From NCBI RefSeq assembly GCF_028453695.1, contig NC_135775.1:19316545-19380544 (forward strand): 64,000 nt of DNA. Direction: 5' to 3'. The notes under the pieces are model-generated. The model saw nothing but the letters and a program-made list of their open reading frames with translations. It was not told where the DNA came from and ran no database searches. The stretch comes from Augochlora pura. Its lineage: Eukaryota; Arthropoda; Insecta; Hymenoptera; Halictidae. A program made the translations under genes and the position numbers. Shown here in pieces: positions 39,749 to 50,900 of this stretch. Position 1 is the stretch's first letter. Each line of letters begins with the position of its first letter.

Positions 39749-42537
39749 GTACAAATTGTAAAGTTGGGACAAGCTTATCACCATCGAATACATAAACAAT
39801 AAACTTCAATTGTACGCTAATGAACATGGATTATTTTTATAAACAATGCCAACGTTTCGCCAAACGTCCGATATCTCTCTCTCTCTCTAGTCCGAGGCCG
39901 AATATATATTATTATATTCATTACATTAATCCGTTTCTTTCGAACCCCGTCGAGGAAAAGTCAACTCACGTTCGATGACTACAACGAACACCTGGCATCG
40001 TAACATTATCATTATAATTTTGAGCGTTACAAATATATATATATATGTATGTATAATACAAAACAAACTTTCTCGTCGCACATTAGTCCACGGTAAATTC
40101 CATCGCAGTAATCGCAATTATTTACAGGTGATCTCCGTAGAATTCAGTCGAATACCTCGGTCACGTGGCTTCAATGTTATCAGTCATAAGAAACGATCGA
40201 TAGTTCTATGGAAAATGAATCGTCTCCCACACGGTATACATGCCGAACGGTAAAAAGGAAAACAATACGAGAAACGCTTTAAACAACATTTTCTTATTTC
40301 GAAATCGTTTGAATGGAATCCAAGTGTATTTGGAATTTATTCTTAACAATGGTAGCCTCAAAAAATGGCACTCGACACGGTTACCATTCTACATATACAC
40401 GTATATATTGTCACAAAAGATGCTTCCGTTCGCAACACGACGCACGGCTGTCAGAGTAAAAAATGTCGTTAACAATATTCAACAGGAGAGTAAAAGTATG
40501 ATCAACACGCGATCCCCGTATCACGGTTCGAAATTTAATAACGAAGATATCCAGCCTCCTCCTCTATGTACACAGCGTTTAATCAGAGTTCCCCATGAAA
40601 ACGTCCGAGCTTACTGTTATTAGATTGACTGACGATTGATCGACGAACATCGTAACTTTCATTTGTCATCGGCCGATAAGCCGGCCGAGAAACGTTTGAG
40701 CGGCGAAACCCTCAGTGGAAAATTGACTACAGTAAAAAACCTTATCGACTAGTTGTCACCAGTTAAAAATTCTCATTCGTAACATCGGTAGCTTCCACAT
40801 GCTCTCTGTACACCGAAACACGATAAAACTTCGTTTTAACCAGTTCTCGACTATGAACACGTTCATGATACAGTTATACAATAGATCGTTAAATCCCTAG
40901 ACCTCGAAATCAATCGCAATTCCTTTCTTCTTTTTTTCAATTTCGACGCTTCCCTCTTAATTTGGACGCTTCCTTTCTTAATTGGATGATTCGTTGCCGC
41001 GCCAGCTGATCCCGAGTGCGATGAATTAGTACAGTGCCGTGTTACAAACGGGACAATTCGACGCTGGACAACGGTGCAGTCTCCGAGAAAAGTTCATGCT
41101 CATTTTAATCTGAATCCTGTAGACACCATAACCGCGGAAGAACTTGTATACTTTGTAAAACGATGTTTCCGATGTTCTTGATCCCCGTAGAATTGAGATT
41201 AAAATGTTAAACGGACAATTATCTACACTAGATACAACAGTGTTTACGCGATTACAGATTCGTCGATTCGCAGTCTCAATTTTTGTTTCAGTTCTGGCAG
41301 TCTTTCGATGCTCTAGCAACGAATGTTGTACAAACGACTGTGAAAATGATTGTTGCGTCGACGATTAATGTATACGATCATTGCAATAGCCTTAGAAAAT
41401 CTCTGTTATACTTGAAACAATTTGAACGTTGCCAAATTTGTTTGTAAGGTAGACTGTGGATTTTATACAGTTATAAATACAATTGAACAATTATGCCTTT
41501 CGTTACAGTGTTGGGTAAAATTTGGCACTGTCGGATGAATTCTCAATTAGATACGAATTTATCCAAATCAAATTTTATTCGAATAAGAATTTATTCAAAT
41601 ATTTATAGGGAATGTAATTGACTTGAATAAAAATGATAGAATATAAAGTGTTATTTTATCGATTTATTTCTTCTACGTTGCTTCTTCGAACAAAGAATTA
41701 TTCGAGTAATAATTATGGTAAATATATGGAATAACGAGTAACAATGAATTATTCGAATAAAACGTTCGACGAAAATGAATTCACCCGGACAATTACCTTA
41801 GACAAATATTTATTCGGAACACTCCGAATAATGGCCAACTCCGGTTCGTTACAATGAAGGCAAATTTTATTCAGCATATAAATTCACAGTTTCATAATAG
41901 AAATGTTCCGGATCAGCTGGAACGATCCGTTTCGCAAACGAACGCGGCATCGTCCGCAAAGTCGGGACTCCTCAAAATGCCTTTAATTTGACAATGATCG
42001 AATAACTCGATCGAGTTTCCTCTACGAACACTTTTCGTTTCTCGTCCGTGGAATACGCATTTGATCCGTGTCCTATCGATAGGACGGATCGCGTTGACGA
42101 TCTACGATCTAGGCTGGCAGTGGCGGGACGCGTTCTCTCCGACCTTCGTCAACCGGGGGAACGTCTCGTCGCTGAAAATATTCGTCGACAAATCGAACGA
42201 AGGTCGTCGACGGTGCACCAATCGAACGATAACGCCGCACTTCGCACCACTAGTTCCCGCGCGGTAATTGCAGCGTCTCTGTCACACTCGCGGCTCCGAT
42301 TTCTCGAGGAACACGGAGCTGTCTGTCGCGAGAACAGTTCTCTCGGGGACAGCGATAGGATGGTTATTAAAACCGAGATTCGATAATCCGACGATCGATC
42401 CCCGGGGCCGTCTCCGCGCGTCAAAAGCGTCTCACTCTTCTCTGCGCGCCTTTGCGTTTGTGCGGGCCCGCGATGAAATATTTGCGATTCGCGCGGGGGG
42501 CAAGGTCTCTCATTAAAAAAGGCCGGAGTCGATCTGT

Positions 42538-42730
42538 TTAATCGCCGGCTATATCGTGGTCCTCCTCGGTCTCCGCCTCGTCCTCTTCGTCGCTTTCGAC
42601 GCTTTGCACCAGCCGCGCGTATCTGTGCAAGAAATCGAGAAGTGTATTCATTTTTTAGTCCCGTCGGCCGACAACGCTTCGACGACGAACGCTCCGTCGC
42701 CGCTGATCCGCGCTGCGATCGATCGCGAAG
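42538..42730 (-). CDS. Candidate terminal exon, or two overlapping short ORFs (unrecognised)
   Basis: On the minus strand a good branch site (ttactaatcaac) and acceptor (cccctttcag) precede an exon starting at 42730. One frame reads 26 residues (SRSIAARISGDGAFVVEALS then ADGTKK) to a TGA at 42650-42648. An ATG overlapping that stop (ATGA, 42651) opens a second frame of 37 residues, MNTLLDFLHRYARLVQSVES followed by an acidic DEEDEAETEEDHDIAGD end and TAA at 42540-42538. The switch falls in a run of six A (42651-42656); one extra A would join the two into a single plausible C-terminus. A competing 222-residue frame (42149-42817) is Arg-rich and looks like a shadow of the acidic frame. No upstream exon was found in the adjoining 2 kb and no family is recognised. 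Confidence 0.35.
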
Positions 42731-44758
42731 CTGAAAGGGGTTGATTAGTAACGAAATAAAACAACCGCGCCACGAAAAAATGCCTGTCGAAACGTCTTCG
42801 TATCTAGGAAAATTCATTTTAGAAATTCCCTTCGACGACGTGATTATGAAAGTTCGTTTGTTTTGATCGTCTTAACGAGCTATCGATTTTTAGCCGACTT
42901 TGTTTCGCCGCTTTCGTAATATTCGCTCGGAGTCTATTAACTGTGACTGGTCGGTCGATCCCGAGTAAAAATCGTTAATATTATTAATGGTGTGTTAGAA
43001 AGTTGCTTTGTACGGCAACTGTGATTATAAAGTTCGATGGTACCGTGCTAACGAGTTATTCAGGTTTATTCGATCATATTTCTGCGCGCTGATAAAATGT
43101 CTATTAACTGTTTGCGAATTTCTGTATAGAATCTGATTTCGTTATGGCAAAGACAACATTCCTTTAAGCACATAAATGAATTATGAACGAAATTTTTTAG
43201 TATATTAATCAACTATGTTAACTTATAATCTTCTAGGTAGTTTGAGTATATTGATAATGTGCTACATATTAACAAGTAACAAAATTATGAAGTTCCTATA
43301 TTATGCACCTTATAGAACAATTATTTTTATAATATTTCAATTTATATTCATTATTCTCTTACTGTGGATGTTTATATAAAATAAATATTGTCTGCACCAA
43401 TTGCAAAAATTCACTCTTCCTTTAACCATATTGATAGATTTAAAATAATACAATAACGTTTTAAAATGCATTTAATTTTTATGCTATTTCAAGTTGCATC
43501 TAATCAATATTGCTATAAATGCATACAATCTGCAGTCTAGTTATCACCGTAATTTATTTACAAACCTAGTCGAAAAGAATCCATTATCTCTATTTTTCAT
43601 GTTCTCGAAATAGCATTAACTATTTATTAACAATGTATCAAAGTGGACAGCGACACGACGACGAAGTACATTCGCGACCAAAAACTCGATTTATGAATTA
43701 GAATACCAAGCCACGTTGAGCACCGACGCCGATCTCCGGTTCTTTAATTTATCTGTTCAAGGTGCTGTTGTTCCAGCCATTAATTGTCTTCGACTAGCTA
43801 ACTAAGGGCTCATTTCCCCCGCCGGAGGCTCCTAAATTAGTTTCATTATTTCGGTACCCTAATTAGTTTCTCGAAGACCACGCGAACCCACGGCGAAGTC
43901 AAGTAGTTCGGAGTTGTCTGTTTCTATTAGAAGCGCGGCCCGATGTGTATTTGTTGGCACAACGACCGTGCTATCGAAGCCCTTAAACAACAACGGGAAT
44001 TACGCGAAACAATTACGCGAGCACACTTTCGCGTGCTTGCAGAACGAACCACGTACGAGCAGTGAATATTGAACTTCATGGGGTTCCTACCGAGCGTCTC
44101 GTTCATAAGTTTAACTTTAATCACGTCCGGTACACAGTTAGATCGCGTGTTTATATTAATTATGGATTAGCCCGAAGGTAGACCATCGTGCTCTTCGGAC
44201 TGTTCAACGATTTTTCGAGTTCGTCTGCCGTTGGAAAAAAAGTTTAATTAAAAGATCGATGTAACGTACGCACGATCTCGCGTCTACCGAAGCGTTTTAC
44301 GGAGACGTATCACTGTATTTCGTAATTGTTTTAATCAGATAATTAAAAGGGAGAAATTAAATGCAAATAAACGACCGTTATGCTGAAATAATGAGAATAT
44401 TCGAAGGAAAGGAAAGAATAATTTGCTGCTCCGTTAATTGATAAAATAAAACAGTAGAGCTTTTGATAAAATGTAAAAATTGAAGGAAGGTGGCTCGTAA
44501 ATTATTTAATTTACTTCAAAGTTTATCACGTCGATTGCCAAGCAGCATTTTATAAATTTCTTGAAATTAATTTATAGAATGATATATCTAGACGAGAATA
44601 AATTGTAGTAAGAATCGTAGTGCGATAAATAAAGCACGAAATAATTTTTAGTAGAAAATCTGGTTTTACAGTTTCCATTTTCGCTAAGGATCTTCGGAAA
44701 TATTTTTCGACGATGGTCTGGCAATCGACGTGTTAAATGTTCCATACCTGACGGTATA
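42731..44758. other. Spacer between stg1 stop and the candidate exon
   Basis: No exon was found on either strand. On the stg1 strand this would contain its 3' UTR, and possibly an intron ending at the acceptor 42731-42733. AATAAA occurs on the minus strand near 43620 but its context is not informative. Confidence 0.5.
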
Positions 44759-44923
44759 TCAGACGGGAGTCGTTTTCCTTAGCGTGTCGAAAGCCCATTC
44801 GCTACCCCTAACCGGGGGCGGTGGGGGCAGAGGCCCGTCGAGATCGAAAGTCACGAATTCATGCTGAACACTTGGGCTATACTCCTCTTCCTCTTCCTGC
44901 AGTACGTCAGCCGTTGTACTGAC
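44759..44923 (-). CDS. stg1: stg1 terminal exon with TTPV PDZ ligand
   Basis: Acceptor caattttag, phase 0. It encodes VSTTADVLQEEEEEYSPSVQ, then HEFVTFDLDGPLPPPPPVRG and SEWAFDTLRKTTPV, and ends with TGA at 44761-44759. The acidic block and poly-Pro run lie just before the C-terminus. The final TTPV equals the class I PDZ-binding end of vertebrate stargazin (RRTTPV), which anchors TARPs to PSD-95/Dlg scaffolds; this retention strongly supports the assignment. No clear polyadenylation signal was found in the next few hundred bases, so the 3' UTR may be long. Confidence 0.93.
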   Translation of the reverse strand, partial: VSTTADVLQEEEEEYSPSVQHEFVTFDLDGPLPPPPPVRGSEWAFDTLRKTTPV

Positions 44924-47900
44924 CTAAAATTGAAATTGCAAACCGTAAGTAAAAACGACTGTGAACCTATGTCCCGATAATTTATTAGTCAATTTTTAAT
45001 AATTTAATTCAAGGAAAATTCTAACCAATATAATGCTAGAATAACACGAAGAATTTGTCTATTTTCTTTGATTGAAAACGGGGAAGTTTTACTTCATTTT
45101 AATGAATGAAGTATTGTATAATCTTAATAAATGAAATGTTCTTTGATCATAATGAATGAAATATTGCTTAATCTTAATAAATGAAATGTTCTTTGATTAT
45201 AATGAATGAAATATTGCTTAATTTTAATAAATGAAATGTTGTTTGATCTTAGTAAATGAAATGTTGTTTGATCTTAATAAATTAAATGTTGTTCGGTCTT
45301 ATTGAACGAAATGCTACAGAATTATGATAATTGAAACATCACTAAATTTTAATAAATGAAGTGTTAGTAAATTTTATTCCGTCAACGTTTTAGTTCCTTG
45401 GATTAACTTAAATGAAATGGTAGAGTTTGAATATTTTTCCAATGATTGACTCACCGTTTGAGTGGTGAGATCCCTGGGAAACTGTCTCGAATAATCATGA
45501 TACTCCAAATTCGGAGGTGGTGGCAAGAATTCGTCGAAGTCGACGTGATCCACCGAATCCCTGCCGAAGAAGTATCTTTTCTGATGCCTCTCGCAGAGGA
45601 ACCCACTGGGACCAATGTTCGAGTGATTTGCATGATGCACGTGATGATTGTCTAAATGATACACTCCCTGAAAAAAACGATATTATTAGATGAAAGAACA
45701 GATCAATATCGAACGAAAATTATTACAATTAATACCAATTACTACAGTTAAGTAAAATTCGCTATTCTATTTATCCTATTAATTAAAAAATTACTGTGTC
45801 GTAAAAGTGCTGTAAGTCTTATATGCTACACGATAACAAAGTTATCGAAAATAATAAATTCAAGCGAAAGAAAACGGACGAGCCCTCATCTGCATAATCT
45901 TCAATAGGATACACTATAGAATTTACTTACTGAATATTCATTTACTGAAAGTTCACCGGAGGTAAGATCTAAGTGTAAGTTTCATTAATGGGTTTATTCT
46001 AATCCTTTCGAATAATGGTGTGACGTAAATAGAGTAGAAATCACACTTTCGAAATATCAAGATTCTAAATCGATTAAATATCTTTCCGCTGTTGAATTAA
46101 ATTTTTATTTTCATTTTCCGCGAAACTGTGCATGAGAAAACAAAATTAATATATTATTTTATTTCCAGTTTCTCTCATAGAAAAAAATGAAATTCATCGA
46201 AAATTCATCAGAGAAAACTGAATGCAAACAAATTAATTAATATGTTTTTACTTACATTTAGAATTTATAATTACTTACACTTTATTCTTAATATAGAATA
46301 TTTAATAATTTAAAAATAATATTTACTGTATCTCTTTAATAGAATGTATCAGATAGAGATATTGACAAATAAAAGAATCTTGTTAAAAATACATTTTTAC
46401 AGAGTTGCATACTAGATAAAAATATTCTATACCCTTTTTACAGCCTCTTTAAAATACAAAAATATTAACATGATAAATAGTTTATCAGTTATAAATATAT
46501 ACAAGTTAAAGAATTTCCCCACTTTACACTCAAAAGAAAAAGTTCCATTTAGCGTGAAACCAACGATTAAATTTTCTAGATACGCTCGAATGGGCGCCAG
46601 CAACATTTCTAAAAGATATTAATCTGTCCCGCTTTTCGAGCAGAAAAATTTCTGTTGCGCATTCAGAGCTTCGTTCCCGATTCTCGTTCTCGGTCCCCGG
46701 AGCAACGCAACGAAATCGAGTCTCCCTCTCTCTCTATATATATATATATGTACGTGTACTCCCACGAGTTCGAGCATCGCGGGTTTTGAGAGTATCAAAG
46801 TATCAAAGTGTCAAAGTCCGTCTCAAAGCGGGGCCGATGCTTTAAATCCTCGGGATGCGCGGGGTGAAAACCACCTGGGGGACGGAGAAGTCATGAGTGT
46901 CACTTGTTTCGGAGTGGCGATGGCATTGCGCGAATGAGATCTCGAGTGCTTGGAGACCGAGAGCTAACACTCGTTTCTACTTCGCGTTTCGTTTTCATCC
47001 GGTGTCTGTTTACCAGTTAAATGCAATTTAAGTCTAGTTGCTTGATGGTAATTCGCCGGGCTACGAGGAATTTACTTAACGTTGGCCAAACCCGTGCTGC
47101 TGCTGCTGCTGCTGCTGCGACGCTACCCTCTGCTCGGTAACATGTATGCAGACGAGGGCTCCCCGGTAAAAAGTTAATTAAACAGACCCCGGGAACTTGG
47201 ACAGAATAATCTTACCGTTTCTTGTTCCGAGCTACCAAGAGCTATTGAATAATTATTTTGAAAATGCCGCCGCGGAACTTCTCGGTCCATGAATTGCATT
47301 ACTACCGGACAACTAAGTCGGTCCATTTTCAAACATTTTTTTTAGATGTATTAGGTTAATTTTTAAACGCATTAGATCACTTTTTAGATGCATTAGGTTA
47401 CTTTTCAGATGCATTAGGTTACTTTTCAGATGCATTAGGTTACTCTTTAGACGTATTACATTACTTTTTATACGTACTAGGTTACTTTTTAGTCGTAATT
47501 AGTGATTACTGATTAGTTTCTTTTATTTTCATATTTTGCGATTTTATAGTGAATTTTATAGCCTATATGTATTTTTAGATAAATTTTTATTTTGATATTT
47601 TAGGAACAGTAATATTAAATTCGTTAAAAGGAATTCTTTCCACGCAATAATTTACTCTTTAATATTGTATTTCCACTAATTTAAGTGTTTTCACTTTCTA
47701 AACTAAATTTATATAGAAATGTAGTTATTTACCATTATTAATGGTCTTTGTCTAAATTTCTAATTTTTTAGATTGTTGTAAGAATATTAATTTCGTGAGA
47801 GGAATAATTTTTAAAATATTATATTGTAGATCATTTAAAATGAAAGACGAATTTCTATATTTTCTTTTATTTAGGTATTTTCTATCTTTACAATGAATTT

Positions 47901-50900
47901 ATGTACATAAAAGAACTGATGTCTACGTCAATACTTGATGATTATGTAAACTATGATCGTAGGATGTTTTATTGACGGTAGCATTAATTTCGTTGACGGG
48001 AGTATTTTACAAGCAATATTAAATTTTCTTTTATAATGAATTTTTATAAAAGTGTAATATATTCTTCAGATAATGAATCTTTTAAGTCACAAGACAAATA
48101 TTAATATTTCTTTTAACTAGATTCTGTTTCTAGAATGAATTTAAATAAAAATATAGTACATTCATCACTATTATTGCATCCTTCTATAAATTTCTGTTAT
48201 TATCTATTATCTTATGAACACCAAAATAAAATAAATAGAAGATATTACTCATAAGAATATTATCTGTATAATAAACTGCAAATCTTATTAATTCTTATCG
48301 CTATACTAATTTTTATATAATATACAAATCTCTAAACACGACCAATCTATAAAAACTTGCATTTTATCATTACCAATTACATAGTTCCATAAAGAACATA
48401 TATATGTATAATATAGTTCTATCGTCATTCCAGGTAATTTATTAAACCAAACCAGGTATTTCTGACTTTTTACGGCATACGCTCGCGCGTTCTGTTATAT
48501 TTAATTGCTCGGAGGACCGTTAAAGCATATCTCGATGGTAAATGAATTTTAAGGGGCGTAATTGCCGCGGCATATTGCCTGTAACACTCGGGAATGACAG
48601 AAGTTGCCGCGAAGAAGCTCGCCGGTCCGTAAACTTTCGGAATGTAAAGGTAAACTTCACGTTCAAATTTGCACATCGTACGCGCGGTAGACTTTAACCA
48701 CCTGGATACTCGACTAAGCCGGAAGTTTATTTACGTAGGGGTTTTATTTCAGCCCTGGGAAACCCCAGATTGCAACGGGAAATTTTTGCGCCGGCCAACT
48801 TATCTTCCCTTGAAAACTTTCACCGGAATCCCGGGATATCCGCGAACCCGCGTCACTGACGAGCCCCGGCGAATTATTAAAAAAGAAAAAGATAAATCTC
48901 TTAGGGGAAACTTCTCCGAATACAAATGAAAAGTTCGCCGGCGGAAAAGTTTCGAATTATCGGTGTGTGTATATTTTAGGTTTACCGAAAAAATTATGTC
49001 TGTTAGTCATTTTAGGTATTTTAGGTTTACCGGAAAATTATGTCAGCTAATGTCAGGTTATATATATTTTAAGTTTACTGGGGAATTATGTCAGTTAATG
49101 CCATTTTATTTGCGACATAAATTTCTTAAAAATGATATTTATAAACCTTGTCATCATGCTGGCAATTGGGTATAAATTACGATTATATTAAATTACTATA
49201 ATAATAAAATAAAACTTAGGTGTATTCAAAATTTATTGTTTACTTTCTTTTTAAAAAGAGATAGAATTTTTCGGTAGACTTAATATTATTTGAACGTTTT
49301 TATTCGAATATAATTCATTATTAAAGGACCTTCTTACAGATTACAGTCTCTGAAACATAAATCTAATTATATTCGAATAAAATAGATTTATGTTTGAGAG
49401 ACTGTAAACTATAAAACGGTCTTTTAAAAATGAACGTTAATTCTACGTCTCGATTACCAATATTATTTTACAATTATTGTAGAAATTTCCGTAGAAATTT
49501 ATACAAAGAGCCTGCAACATTATGCGACAGTCAACAAAAAGATAATTATACTGAAAGAAATATTTGTCCCCACTTAACCATCGTGTTCCACTCGGATCAC
49601 TCGCGTATTGATATTCGGCGATCGCGTGTCCGCCGAGACGCGTGCATGTACGGCTGACCTAATTGCTTCAATTTGTACACATTAATTGAGATACTTAATC
49701 GACGATGTTTAATATCGCTCGCAAATATTCGAACGTTTCGAACAAAATATTCTTTATCATCTGTAATTAAGTTGATTACTTTTTTGGTACGATTTTGACA
49801 GTGAAAATTATGGTTCCTAAAAGCATGGAACAGTGACATAAATGTAACGAAATGTAATTTCGACGTGAATACTGATGAAATAAACAGCGGAGTTGTTCAA
49901 AGAATTAATTGACGCAGATAATGTGCAAATTTACGATATCGTTCGAATGAAAATTAATAATTCTCTGTTTATTAATTATTGTATCGTTGGTCAATATGCT
50001 GTAATTTATCAGCTTAATTTTCCTTGTACAGTACGGATTGTAAAATGTTGTAAACGTGAAAGAGTTAAATGATTCATCCTTTATAAGTGATTTTTTATTA
50101 TTTTCTGTTTTACTTTTACTTTCACCAAATAACCTCGTTATCAATTGTTTTGATAATTTTAACATCTTTCCATTCGATTTTTATAAATATATAAAGAACT
50201 TATCAGATTTTCAGAAGCAATATTTCTTGTCGAACACAGAATTATTGTTGAGAATTTAAGAATATCATAACGCAACAAGTGGTAGGATTATTATTAAAAC
50301 ATTAAAAAACTTTTCTCGTTTAATTTAAATATTATTAAGCAATCACCATCTTGCAGTTTGCTTATTTTTTCTATGTTCTAAATAATAATTATTTATTATT
50401 TAAATATCTGTACATATTATCTCATTGCATCAGGTAAAGAATTGAAGAATTTCGCGACGCCACAAGTGGAAGAATCGTTGTTTTAAAAAATACATGTCCG
50501 CTCCCGCGTTTCGAAACATAAAATAACATTTTCGATGAAACATTCAGAAGTTCGGAACAATGTCCGGCGAAAAGTTCGGCCCGGCCAGTTTGTCACCGTT
50601 GAATGAAATTCCGGTCCCGGCAAGAATTCGGTTCCGCCGCCGGAGATTATTGCAGTTACGCCGCTTTGATACTCCGCCAAATAAAGGCTAACGATTTCCA
50701 ATTCGCGTAATGGTCATTCTTAAGCGGATGTTAATTCTGTCCAAGTTCCGATCCCGCGAGTTTAGGGCGGCGGCGGGGGAGGAGGAGGCGGGGGGGGTTC
50801 CCGCGGAAGCCGTGGAAAAGAAGCTAATACTACCAACCCCGTAATTTTTCCTCCTGGAATCTCGTCGCACCAGTTCTCTCTGGTGCCAAGAAATGTACAA

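Larger units (their letters stand above)
35031..42535. other. No supported gene; possible minus-strand 3' UTR at 39740-42530
   Basis: AT-rich with a (AT)17 run and decayed arrays to about 39700. From 39840 to 41340 the sequence is less AT-rich; open frames exist (plus 40240-40623, minus 41026-41319) but match nothing known. A 3' UTR of the candidate exon at 42538-42730 would explain the composition. The plus-strand frame 42048-42386 lies in the GC-rich block and is also unrecognised. Confidence 0.4.

Noticed and set aside
42048..42386. 112-codon plus-strand frame beginning MEYAFDPCPIDRTDRVDD
   Set aside because: The composition looks protein-like, but the block is GC-rich and open in several frames. 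No splice sites or family resemblance support it.
42149..42817. 222-codon minus-strand open frame
   Set aside because: It is strongly Arg-rich because it is the frame shifted against an acidic Asp/Glu stretch. The acidic frame, next to a good acceptor, is the better candidate.
47060..47160. CAG/AGC run as a Gln- or Ser-rich stg1 tail exon
   Set aside because: Stops occur close to the run in the plausible frames, and there is no pyrimidine tract or good acceptor. The exon chain is complete enough without it.
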